A stretch of 64,000 nucleotides of DNA from positions 248,001 through 312,000 of the forward strand of contig JAECYW010000008.1 in NCBI GenBank assembly GCA_023014335.1. The letters run 5' to 3'. This document shows, one piece after another, positions 12,111-23,110 of the stretch. The stretch comes from Galerina marginata (lineage: Eukaryota; Basidiomycota; Agaricomycetes; Agaricales; Galerinaceae). Both the position numbers and the translations under genes were made by a program. Positions within the stretch are counted from its first letter, which is position 1; each line of letters begins with the position of its first letter. The notes under the pieces are model-generated. The model had not been told where the DNA came from and searched no databases. It saw only the letters and a list, made by a program, of their open reading frames with translations.

Positions 12111-12487
12111 TCAAATATATATGTATTCACAATTTTTCTCTACCCAATTATTCTTCCCTGGCCTTTGTTTCCCCGTCGTCTGTGGCTGAGAATCATGACC
12201 TTTGAGGATTTGCATCACCGAATGAGAAGAAACCTTACCCCGCAGAAGTTACTGCAATCGAGAGGGTTGGGGGCGACGCAGTAACACACGTCTGGAGAGA
12301 CTGCCTTTCCTTCCTTGTTGACAAGCTTGATTGCTGGTTCTGCGAGCCGAGCAACGCTTGAAGCTGGGGCTTCGACCCTATCGCAGGAACCTCCCGCGAT
12401 TTTGACGCAGCAGATGTTGGCGGCGGAGAGTGCGGGAGAGGCGAGTAGAAGAGGGACGGTGAGGGATACGACTTGGAGCAGCTTCAT
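12111..12487 (-). CDS. Small secreted cysteine-rich protein, copy A
   Basis: The first exon encodes a clear signal peptide (MKLLQVVSLTVPLLLASPAL, cleavage expected after LSA), then a mature part with ICCV, SCD, CYC, DC and FC cysteines. A GTAAGG donor after NFCG and a TTCTCAG acceptor at about 12193 allow a second exon. In this copy the exon runs 24 more residues, ending CEYIYI with TGA at 12111; in copy B it stops after one residue. One of the eight cysteines seen in copy B is tyrosine here. A TATATAG-type box lies at about 12563-12569, some 80 bp upstream of the ATG. The size and layout fit a fungal small secreted protein; I recognise no family and infer no function. Confidence 0.68.
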
Positions 12488-12562
12488 GGTGGTATTTCGT
12501 AGTAAGTAGGAATGTAGGGTTGATTTGAATGACCGCTGAAGAATAGATATGGTTGGGTCGCA

Positions 12563-12569
12563 TTATATA
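12563..12569 (-). promoter_or_regulatory. TATA box of secreted peptide gene A
   Basis: GGCTATATAAT-like sequence on the minus strand, about 80 bp before the start codon. The same box and spacing occur in copy B, so the promoter was duplicated with the gene. Confidence 0.6.
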
Positions 12570-12829
12570 GCCGCTAATTTTGTTATTTATCCAGCAGGCG
12601 CGGTGCGTTGCAAGTGGGAATATTTGACCTCTCACGTGATATGCATTTGCAGGTGTATTGCATGTGTCCTGACACTGTCAGGCTGCTCCTTGCTGCCGAC
12701 CACAGCCCTCTTTCCTTTTCTTCTCTCGCTCCTCCCCACTGAACTTGTACTGTCTCTTATTTCTTATCCTTGAACAACTTCCTTTGCCTAGAAAAGAAGC
12801 TCTTTGATAGTCTACGCCTATAATTAAAG

Positions 12830-15146
12830 ATGAATGTCAACCAGCCGGTGGTTGAACCAGCTGCTCCGCTTTCAGTGATTGTTTTCTAGTTGAGATTAGG
12901 TCCCTATCTAACGATTTATTCCTCTATCCTAGAGAGGCGAGACGTTTGCCCATACGGGATTTCGCGTTCCAGATCCGTGAGTAGAGTACACTTTGCTGCC
13001 TTCCATTACTTCGGTTTATTGAACAGATGTTCATCTAGCTTTGCGTCGCGGCAGCGTTCTTTCGCCAATTCATTGGTTGCCACAGCGCTGTTCAGCTGCT
13101 GGCATATACTCTTGTTCTTCTCTGCCTGGTCAACGCTTATTACCATCCTCAACCATCAAGGCCATAAACTATTCATCCAACCCACTCTGCTCACTGTGTA
13201 CAATGTTCCATTCTCTATTTCGAACACGTCGCTAATATCTTGAAAGTGTTGGTACTGTGCTTGGTTTTATCGTTTCGTACCGGACGACTTCGTCTTTCGA
13301 ACGATACAATGAGGGAAGGCGGCTGTGGTCCCAAGTCGTTCTGGCTAGTCGGACAATGGCGCGAACTATCTGGTTTCATGTCCCACGTACGCCTTGCAAT
13401 ATCGTTTACAAACGCACACCTTTGATCACTCCGCCTGCAGATACACCTCCGATCAGTCCAATGACTATACAGGAAGCTAAAGCTAGGTCTTTGGTCGAGA
13501 AGAAATCCGCTATCAACCTTCTCGAGGCTTTCGCTGTAGCCATGAAGCATTATCTGAGAGGGGAGGATGGTATCTACTACCGGTAAGCTCCTTTTTCTTG
13601 TCAAATGGCTTTTCTTCAATGTCTTCCCTCCAGGGATTTATATTTTCTGGTCAAGTTTCTACCCGCGTACGCTCTCCCAGCTGGTTTGCCATCGTCTATG
13701 ACAGACCTCAACTCAGAAAAGCCAGAAGACGAACGCTCTCTTCAATCCCCCGGATCAGCAGTCTCGGATACTTTCGCCAATGCCGGGTTTATCAGTCCTA
13801 CTTCCCCCAGTAACCACACGACTATAACTATTGCTCCGGAATCGGCGGTTTTGCACCAACGAAACGCGAAAGCATCCCCTTCCTTGCTCCCAGCTCCAGT
13901 CTCGGTTGGTTCTCCCGGAAAAAGATCGTCATTCCTCAGTTCTCTTAAATCACCGATCACTTCTCCTCGGCGAATGTCAGTTGATAAGGACCGGATGATT
14001 CTGCCACGGCACGATGAAAGTTACCTGATGCCTGCGAACATGCCTCCTAAATACGGTTTATTCGACCTCTTCCCTTTCTCCCTCCTGGTCAATTTTCTAA
14101 CTCAGAGAGGGAAGGATGTTAAAGGAAAGAAAGGTGCGCGCCTCAGAGCCAAGTTGCGCAACCAAGCTGTCTCGCACAACCTTCCCTTGGAACTGTCTCT
14201 CTACCTCGCACGTCAAATAATATTAACCTGTTGAACACGAACTTATCTAGTTTTTTTGCAGAGCTCTTACATTGCTTCCCTTCAAAGCCGCAAAGTGTGC
14301 GACGTCCCAACAATTAGTAAAGTTTATCTCAGCTTAGTCAACGTTGCAAATTAATTTTATATGCTTTAGATAACTTGCTTGGGTCATTGAATCAGCTGGT
14401 GGACAGTCTGACCGGACTGGAGCGCATTCTTACAACACCCATCCCTTTCTCGTGAGTATTCATATACTTGATTCATGTGCGATCGCCGCCTGACATACGG
14501 TCAGTTACTCTGTTCATTTGTGGGTTGTTACTACTCTTTACTGCCTTGCCCTGGTGAGTTTCATTAATGCGTACTTTCCCCGCGAGTCAACAAAGGCCAA
14601 CGACGGAGTTTTAGCCATTCCAGATCTATTCTACTTTGAAATGGGTGACAATTCCAGGCACAATCATCATCGTAAGTCGTGCGGACTTCTAGTGTTGTTG
14701 TGATGAAATTCCGACAGCGCATTGGCTATGACGTAGAGCTTCATATTCTTCGGCTTTCTTGTTGCTGGTGAAGAAATCGAAAGTGTGTGATTGACCATCC
14801 ATTCTCGACCGGCTCGGCGGCTCCGAGCTCAGTCAGTGATTTTCAGATCCCTTCGGATACGACAAGAACAATCTGAATCTCGACCACTTCACCCACAACA
14901 TCATCAGTGAGTTCATTTGTCCGTCTTTAATAGATCGACGCAGTTAATTGATCACTCCACACTTTCCACGTTCCAGGAAACGAGTTAAGGGCAGTAACAT
15001 CCACTCCGCCTCCCGATCCTTCGCGTTGGGCCTTCGTCCCTGAAAACAACCTTTTGTTCTCAAACTCTCTGGATGAGCGTGTGTCGCCTGAAGAGTGGAT
15101 CTCGAGGGGTGCTGTCGCGATGCAGAAAAATCTCAGTCACTTTTAG
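12830..15146 (+). CDS. Bestrophin-like anion channel (UPF0187 family)
   Basis: The exons join into a protein with the hallmark bestrophin-like core VATALFSCWHILLFFSAW, LGFIVSYRTTSSFERYNEGR, LWSQVVLASRTMARTIWFHV. Further parts are LVEKKSAINLLEAFAVAMKH, RDLYFLVKFLPAYALPAG, a long low-complexity serine/proline insert, KYGLFDLFPFSLLVNFL, SYIASLQSRKVCDVPT, LERILTTPIPFS, then WVTIPGTIII, FIFFGFLVAGEEIE and NPFGYDKNNLNLDHF. The tail reads SPEEWISRGAVAMQKNLSHF, with TAG at 15144-15146. Family members form membrane chloride/anion channels. About ten introns were called by eye; apparent frameshifts near 13230 and 14640 resolve as introns (GTACAATG...AAAG; GTGAGTTT...TTTTAG). One intron near 14207 begins GCACGTC, a GC donor. 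The first exon (MNVNQPVVEPAAPLS) and its intron to about 13055 are the least certain part. Confidence 0.85.
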
Positions 15147-15789
15147 CAAACGGGATTGAATTGACTCCAAGACGAGGGACGTTGATAATCGACTCGGTCA
15201 CATACCACAAAACATATCACAAAACAACCACGCCATGCTGTCTGCACATACATGGACACATTTCATTCATTCACGATCCCCCACCTTCATACGTCATCTT
15301 GTTCTCCAATCCACGGTTCCTCGGTGTTTTCCATAGTTAGTCGGTTTTGAGGGATATAATATTACCTGCCAAGGTTATTAGGTTTCGCATTGTTTCTATC
15401 GCTCTCGGTAATTTACCATGCTTGTTACACCTTCATTTCTAAACAACGGGTTGTAAGATAAATCTGGCTGAATACGTTACATGATAACTCAGGTGACGCA
15501 TTCGTATACTATGAGTAGTATATACTAGCTTGAGTGGGATTTGAGGAAATAAATGAGGAAAATAAGTGAAAAGAGCGAATAAAAAGTTGACAAGCTTTGA
15601 ATCAGATGAAAGAAATGGCCAGAGATGGGTAAGACGATGGGAGGATGGTGTGGAAGAGTGAAAGTATGGTGACCCCCCTTTGCGGCAGTTTAGGCGGTGA
15701 GGGAGGAGGATACGCCGCCTAGATTGCGAGGTGGAGGCTAACGGGCCGGAAGACTTACTTGATCGGGGTCTAAAAATGTCCCTGTGATC
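15147..15789 (+). other. Intergenic region, bestrophin-like gene to GlyRS fragment
   Basis: No gene recognised. The stretch holds the 3' flank of the channel gene and, toward 15600-15780, purine-rich sequence that would be the upstream region of the glycyl-tRNA synthetase reading frame. Confidence 0.4.
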
Positions 15790-16819
15790 ATGACTCGATG
15801 GCTAGCATGCAAAAACTTCATGCGTGGTCTGTACAATCGACGTATCAGACCTCCATCTTATCTACACCTCCATCGTCGTCTTTCTTCAACCATAGCCTCG
15901 ACAATCAACAAACGTCACATTCCTTTGATAAAAGTCGCCTCGATGCGCTGCTGAACCGAAGATTCTTCTATGCTCCAGCTTTCGGGATCTACGGAGGTGC
16001 GAGAGATATTACATGACCTGGCGCGAATAAAACACTAATTAATCCTTTAACCCGCTATAGGTGTTGCTGGTCTGTACGATTATGGCCCGCCAGGTTCTTC
16101 TCTCCAGGCAAACATTATCGCCGAATGGCGGAAACACTTTATCATCGAGGAGCGTATGTTGGAACTCGACACAACGATCTTGACCCCTGCTCTTGTTTTC
16201 GAGACCTCTGGCCACGTCGCACGTTTTGCAGGCTGGATGGTGAAGGACACGAAAACTGGCGACGTCCTGCGTACTGATCACCTAGTCACAAACGTGCTAG
16301 AGGCTCGTCAGGCTGGCGACAAGGAAGTGCGCGGTCTTGCTGCAGCTCCACCCGCTGAGGACAAAAAGGAGAAGAAAAAGGCTGCGAAGACTGATGCTGT
16401 CGCGCTTCCGGACGAGGTTGTGGTTGAATATGAGTCTATTCTCGCTCAGGTGAGTGGATTAGTCGCGTCGAAAGAGTCGCGTCTAATTTTTTATTGTACA
16501 GCTCGATGACTACTCTGGCACTGATACCGGTCAACTGTGCAGAGAACACAAGTTACGGAATCCAGATACGGATAATGAAGTTGGGGAACTTCAATTGTTC
16601 AACCTCATGTTTGCGAGCAGCATTGGACCCACTGGTCAACACCCCAAGTGAGCTTATAATAGCCTCTTCATGTAACATCCTGGACGGCAACTCAAACTGC
16701 GCAAGAGTTTTCTTCGGCCTGAAACTGCACAGGGGCATTTCCTAAACTTTTCCCGTCTTCTTGAATTTAATAGCGGACGAGTACCCGTTGCCTCAGCCCA
16801 GATAGGCTCTGTTTGATGT
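15790..16819 (+). pseudogene. Glycyl-tRNA synthetase, 5' part only
   Basis: Eukaryotic-type glycyl-tRNA synthetase (class II) N-terminal catalytic region. The exons read FDKSRLDALLNRRFFYAPAF, then IYGG/VAGLYDYGPPGSSLQ and IIAEWRKHFIIEERMLELDT. They continue with TSGHVARFAGWMVKDTKTGD, LFNLMFASSIGPTGQHP and [19 protein letters not shown], ending ASAQIGSV with a TGA at about 16817-16819. Introns near 15997-16061, 16450-16501 and 16649-16714 have normal signals. Normal proteins continue for several hundred residues through class II motifs 2 and 3 and an anticodon-binding domain; all of that is missing. Sequence shared with the repeat cluster begins directly after the break. The start is unclear: ATG at 15798 is in the catalytic frame, while ATG at 15790 opens an arginine-rich presequence-like frame one base out. 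Confidence 0.8.
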
Positions 16820-18290
16820 CCTAACCCTTGCGCTGCCAAATCCGAGTTAAATTCCCGCTCATATACATTCCCTGCGCCAACTCCTCGTCAGTACCCTTCT
16901 ATCTCCTCCGCGCTTGTTTGACAAACATCGCTTTTGTTGACTCTCGATGCCTGTTGTCACTTTCATGTACCTTACTCCAATCTTGAACGAGGCTTACCCG
17001 CCTTTTGCGTCGCATACATATCGTCATCGCTGGGTTGATCCATTAATAGTCGGATACCGTTCGAGGTGTATTAAACGATGTGACTGAGTACGAGAAGAAG
17101 CAACAGGCGGGGATCACCCATGCTTCCTTCTCATATTCCAGATGGAAGCAGATCCTTGTCTTGGTGCACATCGATCTCCAGCTAATTGCTGCCCATTTTG
17201 CTCGTGGTCCTTCACACCGGTATGGCTGAGGGCAGAATATTCTCCGATGGTATTGGGCGAGGAATAACCTCGCGCGTCTTAGTAGAACAGCGCAAGGGAT
17301 GTCAAAATTCGTTGTGTTATATCTTTGCCATCGAATCCAGATGTAGTTTCCTGCTGAATGCATGTCCCATCTTTGGCCGCTAACCCTAAGGCTAATGGCC
17401 AGACGTTACTGGGCTCCAAATTGTCAGAGGCGAATTTTGCCTGACGATGGAGTATAGAAATGTAGCATCAAATTGGCGGCCAGTGAAAAATCATCATAGA
17501 TTAGGAAGACAGAACAGTGATAATCGGAGAAGGGGAACGGGTTATTTGCGTGCTGTCACTCGGCTATGAGGAAGTCGTTTAATCCTGATCTCGGGCTGCA
17601 CTCTGCTCTGTGTCATGAGTGATTTCGTAGCTCGCGAACTCGGCTGCTCCTCATAGCGGGAGTGAGCACGCAAGTACATAATCGAAAGGCAAGGAAGCTT
17701 CAGAAACGACCACTCATTCGGCGTCCAAGTGATGTCCCTGCCAGGCTCATAATGATATTTGTCCATAGTCACAATTGTCTAGTCCAGTAAAGTGCTAGAA
17801 TTGAGTCAGAAAAGTGACTAATCACCAGCAGCACAACGGCAGAGGACTTCGAGGCGCTGAAGACGGGTGTCTGATCCTGGGGGTTGAGATAGACATCAGA
17901 TCTTGATCAGATCAGTTTCATGACCCAAGCATGCTGAGGACATCCCGAAGAAGATGGGACAGCCCGCTACTACAAACGCACAGACGACTAGATTCGTTCT
18001 ATGCATCGAGAGTCCTTCAGAGAGAAGAAAAAGGGTTACAGGAGCCAGACGAAGAACGACAAACAAGGTGAAAAAAAAAATCGTGCTCGGTAATTGAGAC
18101 AGTACCCAGACTCATGTGGAAAGCATAGGAAAGAATGGGAGGGGAATTGGTAGAGTAAGAAAAGGTAGATGATGGTTCGGGTCAGGGACGTGAATGACGG
18201 TGAATCAATGATGCCTCACGCTAAATATCAGGGTCCGTGCGAATAGATCAATTTCCATAAATAGCGGTCAATTTCTTTCCCCGAAAGGCT
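16820..18290 (+). repeat. Degenerate repeat cluster, unit 1
   Basis: Order of modules: a pyrimidine-rich block (about 16840-17060) shared with 18720-18960 and 24520-24780; one ~200-bp monomer (about 17396-17540); a block shared with other units (17540-18060); and a TATA-bearing module (about 18172-18275, GTCCGTGCGAATAG ... CCATAAATAG). No intact gene. A minus-strand frame at 17542-17772 (GRDITWTPNEW) is matched by a decayed GRDITW frame in unit 4, so the block may derive from coding sequence. Confidence 0.7.
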
Positions 18291-18699
18291 TTCTCCTTTC
18301 TCCGCTCCAGCCAAGCTCCAGCCATTCTTCTCCTCTTCCCAAATCGTCCCCTGACTCCGAATCCGCGCTGTGCCCCTTATTTCAGTCACTCAGCGTTCAG
18401 GCCTCTGCTAAGCACTATTCTAACAACGGCCAGGTGTCTATCTCTGAATCCCCTCAGATCGGCGCCTTCTGTTCCTGCTATGATTCTGACTATGAATCGG
18501 GCTATGTAAACTTTACTTGTCCTTCGATAGGCCATCGATTTCCAAGAAATCGTCACCCATTTCGCACGCGGTCCTTCAAATGAACAACGCATTCTTATCG
18601 CCTCATCGTGTCTAGATTTTTATCCTGCACTGAGAGCCGATGAGATGAAGTGTCGTGGGTGTAGGACCTCCAATTCACCGAATGGTTTTGTGTTCAATT

Positions 18700-20745
18700 T
18701 CCAAATCTCGCAAATTACATCCGAGTAAAAATCCTTTCATATACAATCCGAGCCTCATCTACCCGCCGAAACCTTTCCTATCTCGTCCGCGCCCATTTCC
18801 GGACGCGTCACTTTTGTTGACTTTCGAAACCTATTGTCATCCTCACCTGCACTACTCTCCGATTTTAACTTCGGACAAGGTATACCCGCCTGTTGCATCG
18901 CATACCTTAAGTATCGCTGGAGTGAACCACTAGCGGTCTGATACCGTTTGAGTGATGTAGGTTATTGCAAAGGTGACAGGCGGAGACCACCCGTCCTTGC
19001 TCCTCTCATCCCGGATGGAAGTAGTTGCCGTACTTACACTTTGGACATCTTGGTTTGAATATGCCGCGTCCGCTCTACGCCTTTGCTTTAAATTCTGTCA
19101 AATATTGACACTTTATGCCCTTTTTCCCAACTTGATGGTGTAAACCAGACACGATGATAAAACGAGTCTATTTTTCTGAGGGATCTGTACTTGAGTGCAT
19201 AATTTTGTAGCCCCTGAAGTTTACTCCTTGTACCATGGTTTATTACCCTTTTGAATTTACTCTATTTCAGACTTCGTCTGCACATTCGTTGATCTCGAGG
19301 ACGAGCATGGGAAGGCCAATTTTAGCGAATTTATTAAGTTCTCCGTCTTCCTTGACCTCCTTGTAGACGGTTCCCCGTCTCATAGCAGCGTTTCCTCGTG
19401 ATGACAGAGCATCGGAAAAAGCTGAGCGCAGGATATGTACCAATGGGATTGGGCGAGTAATAGAGTGCGAATACTCTCGCGAGTATCACTAGAACAGCGC
19501 AAGCGAGGTCAAGTTGCGTCATGAAAATCAAATCGAGATATTTCTTTTGATTGCATGATCCTAGTTTGGCCGCAATTTAAGGGGTGCGCAGATTTATAGC
19601 GATTATTACCGAGCTCCAAATTTTCGGAGGCGAATCGCACCTGAAAATGGAGGCCAGAAATGTAGCGTCCAAATGTGACGGCCAGTAAAAGGAGCATCAA
19701 AAGAAGCAATGTCATATATTACAGTGATAATTGGCAGGAGAATAGGACATTCGCGTACCGTTCTACCTTGGCCGCAATTGAAGATTTACGAGCGTATAAT
19801 TACTGGGCTCCAAATCGTCAGAGGTGAGTTGCTCCTGACGATGGAGGCCAGAAATGTAGCATCCAGAATCGACGGCCAGTCTACGGAACGTCACGGAAAG
19901 CAGCGAGATATACGACAGTGATAATCGGATAGAGGAAACGGCTATTTGTGTGTCATCACGCGTCACTTGGCTATGAATGCACGTTGACCCAAAAACTCAG
20001 GCTACACTCAGCTCTGTGTTATGAGTGATTTCGTAGCTCGAGATTCAAGCTTGGCTATTCTTCATAGCTAAGGGTGAGCACGCAAGCAATCGGAAGGTAA
20101 AGCAGATTCAGAAGTTTAGAGACGACAACTTACTGAGCATCCAAATGATGTCTCTGCCATGCTATTCGTCCCAATATTATAGTCATAACAGTCTAGACTT
20201 CAGCAAAATGTTGGAGTCGAACCAGAAGAGTGACTAAGCAGCAGCATCCCAATGGCAGAGAACATCGAGGCGCTGGAGACGGGACATTGAAATTGACTTT
20301 TTTATCGTTAGATCGCGATTAGATCAGTTGCGCGACCCAAAGATGCTAAGGACAGCCTAAGGAGGATGAGGCGACCTGCGACTACAAACAGAGGCACAAA
20401 CGATTAGTTTCGTTCCATGCATCGAGAGTTATCCCAAGAGAAGAAAAGGGTGCAATAGCAATGGCCAGACAAAGAACGGAGACTTGAAGAAGAAGCTAAG
20501 GAGCGTCCTCGGTAATTGGGACAGTACCCAGACTGCGGGAATACCTAGCACACTAAGTCAAGTAGGATAGGAAATTTTCGATTCGCAAGCGCGATGCGTA
20601 ATTATAAAGGAAGAATGGGAGGGAAATTGGTAGAAGACGTCGGTGGTGGTTCGGGTCAGAGATGTGGATGATGGCTGCCTGGGAGCTCTAAATCAGGGTC
20701 CGTGCGAACAGCATCAATCGCCATAAATAGCCATCAGAACTCCTT
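18700..20745 (+). repeat. Degenerate repeat cluster, unit 2
   Basis: Same module order as unit 1: pyrimidine-rich block (18720-18960), two tandem ~205-bp monomers starting at about 19563 and 19768, the shared block (19980-20480) and the TATA-bearing module (20645-20740). Between 18960 and 19560 nothing recognisable was found. Reading frames are short and decayed. Confidence 0.7.
19563..19970 (+). repeat. Tandem ~205-bp monomers
   Basis: Two head-to-tail copies begin TTGGCCGCAATT and share GGGCTCCAAAT, GGAGGCCAGAAATGTAGC and GACGGCCAGT at the same offsets. The period is 205 bp. Single copies lie at about 17396 and 23237 and three more at 25459-26090. Confidence 0.8.
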
Positions 20746-22720
20746 CCTCCTTTTTCCCCGTCGACGTCTCCCCCCTCCCCGCATTCTCGTCTCTGCCGCC
20801 CTTGCTCCTCTTCTTGGTTTGGTGTATCTTCTAGACGTTTCGCGACATGCATATCGACTTCCAGACGTGCCTACAAAGTTTCGGAGTCCAGCTGATTCTA
20901 TGTTCGTGTTCTGGAGGTGTGTACTAGCACTAGGTTTCTTTCCACGAATTTCACCCTCTAATCTCCTCTCAGGAACTCCGGACCTGCTTCATAAAGAGTG
21001 TATAATAACGATAGGATGTGGTTGCGTTTTCTGCACGCTTTGACCCTTGAACTATCCTCGGACGACGGCGGTCGGTTCGATGACTGCCTGTGCTAAGCCT
21101 CACACGTTAGGCTACCCTAGGACCAACAATTCATCCTCCTTGGACCCATGTTCGCAAGATTTACAACTTCTACGTGTTTCTAGCTTGCACCTTGCTCGCC
21201 GATGACGCCTCGGAAACAAGCTTGACCATGGAAGGATGCGAGAAGGAGTTGATTTTCGGGTTGAACCGTGGATGTATGCGGGTCGTTGGCTGCCGATAGG
21301 TACGTTTGTATGTTTATGTGGCCACAGTTCTCCCTCGACCGACGTTCATGTGCTCGGTTGTCCCAGATGTGCTTCCTCAACCCGTTGTCGCAACGTCGAG
21401 CTCAAAATTGTGCATGATATGATCGTTCGTCCGTCCATTTTCAGTAATTCTAACCCCCAAATCTGACGTGCTTATTTCCTTAGGGCGTCCAGCACACACC
21501 TCGGAGGCGATGTTTGCAAGCCCACCATCCAAGACCAGGCCCGCATTGAGTAATTTTGATGCAGATGTTCATCCTTCTGACAACCGATCTTTCGTTGGTC
21601 ATCGTACGTCGTTCGTTTTAGTACTGGTACTTCCGTCTTACTGCCCATTTCTTTAGGCATCCAGCACTCACTTCGTGGGCGATGTTCGCAAGTACACTGT
21701 TTAACCCCGTCTTCGCCTTATGATTCGACGTCTGGTGGATCTTTGCAAACACCAGGAAGAGTCCGGCATTAGCGTCGTCGTGCAAGATTTTGCCGTACGT
21801 CTGTCCGCGTTTTCAGTATTTCCAGCCATCTGTCTAACCAGCTTATTTCTTCGTGTTTCTAGCACCCACTTCGTAGCCGATGTATGGAGCCCGCCATTCG
21901 ACCTCTCTGCGTCTTATAGTCGATGTAGGATGGATCTGTTTACACACCCGAAAGACGCAGACATTAGTTTTGGAGGACGAAGCAGCACTTAAGACCCAGG
22001 CTGACGTTATTAGCTTATTGTAGTCGCCGCCTCTGTTCACCTGCCGGTCATCAACGAACCTCAGGCTTGAAGTCGGTGCTCGATGGTTCCAATTATGTAT
22101 GGATTTCCCCTCCTCTCTCCCTTCTGCCATGACTCTAACCTCTGTTCTTCGTCGTTCTCAGGTGACATCAACACATAATAACCGATATTTACGTTTCGAG
22201 CCATATCTCCGGCCAGCGACGCTGTTCCGCGGTTCCCAGGACTGAGGTGTTACATCGCTCATCATTCGTATGCCCCCTTCCTCGTATCTTTATCTCGACC
22301 CGAGAAATACTGATCATGCGTGCTTTCTCAGAATTTCGAAAACTACAGGCTCCTCGCAGAGATAGGCGATGAAGCTGCAATTCAGCCAATGTTCATGGAT
22401 CTCATTAGGAGACGTTCTTCTCGCCGTCGTTTGTGTACTCGATTTTTCGGAGGACGAAGGCGATTACTCAACGTACCTTTTGTGTTTCGTTAGGGAACAT
22501 TCGAATTTAAGTTCGCACTACGCTTTATTGATATTGTTTGACGAACATCTGAGGGTAGATTAAATGGAGAACTACCTCAATAGCACGGTATTACCGACAT
22601 AAATCTGGATTCTGAATGGCAAGAAAGTTTGCGTGGCTAGCGAAACTAAAAAATGGATCAAATTCCTTCAGCGCTCATGATCGCGGATTCGCGGTATAAT
22701 TTCGTCTTCTTGAATCTCTT
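20746..22720 (+). repeat. Gene-like repeat R2, copy a
   Basis: Follows a TATA-bearing module and a C-rich stretch. Related segments follow at about 26870-28600 and 28640-30330 in the same orientation. Shared landmarks are GTGGATGTATGCGGGTCG (21264, 27421), CCACTTCGTAGGCGATG-like sequence and CATGCGTACTTTCT-like sequence. Recurrent GTACGT and TTTCAG-like signals suggest a decayed intron-rich gene, but no protein family is recognisable. Inside this copy the CACTTCG motif recurs at about 21497, 21668 and 21866, giving an internal period of about 170-200 bp. Confidence 0.6.
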
Positions 22721-23110
22721 CTGGCTCAAGCCATATATTGCCCACCGTATTGGCTGAACTGCTCCCTCTGGCATGACAATAGCTGCGCCTTTGGATGTCT
22801 CGGCCTCAGTCTCGGGGACAATCTCGGGCATTGGGCAAAATTCTGCATTATAGGCGGCAGCGATGAACAGGAGAAACGCGTCTTGAAATGAACGGCATCA
22901 AGTACGTGAGTACGTCTAGGATCTGAGCTGAAAGAGGCCGACCTATCCACAGTACAAACCAATGAGCACCCAGGTCATTGCTATTCGAACACGGCTTGCG
23001 TGTAGGTCCGAGAAAAGCTTGGTCCATCGTGTAAGACAAACCGTCTCCCTGACTAGCACAGAGGGAATGACGAGAAAAGAGCACTGAGGCGACGTGATCT
23101 AGAGGCGCCA
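22721..23110 (-). pseudogene. 3' fragment of the tetraspan-like gene
   Basis: This stretch aligns along its length with 30471-30760, the last exons of the intact gene at 30499-31566, including the final exon (SEG...MPEGAV-like ending), its intron and part of the preceding exon. Divergence is substantial and the 5' part of the gene is absent. It follows repeat R2 copy a just as the intact gene follows R2 copy c, so both were probably copied together. Confidence 0.75.

Larger units (their letters stand above)
9261..12645 (-). repeat. 3.3-kb dispersed repeat, copy A
   Basis: The whole segment reappears inverted at about 44290-47525 (copy B) and, degenerate, at about 50390-53130 (copy C). Matching landmarks include ATCAGCCGGGAGC at the 9.26-kb end, the block around 9550-9700 (translations nearly identical to B), the 10545-10900 block and the region around the secreted peptide gene. 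Homology extends into that gene's TATA region and ends near 12645. I could not find LTRs, TIRs or a target duplication, and no transposase or reverse transcriptase motif, so it may be a non-autonomous element or a segmental duplication. No conserved protein other than the small peptide is recognisable in it. Confidence 0.85.

Noticed and set aside
13200..13260. Apparent frameshift in the bestrophin-like gene
   Set aside because: A GTACAATG...TTGAAAG intron restores LLTV/VGTVLGF exactly, so no lesion is needed.
14630..14705. Second apparent frameshift in the bestrophin-like gene (frame EMGDNSRHNHH)
   Set aside because: Splicing at GTGAGTTT...GTTTTAG gives WVTIPGTIII in the correct frame.
17542..18060. 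Minus-strand frame with GRDITWTPNEW as a live membrane protein gene
   Set aside because: The related frame in unit 4 carries stops and frameshifts, and no complete set of exons can be assembled in this one.
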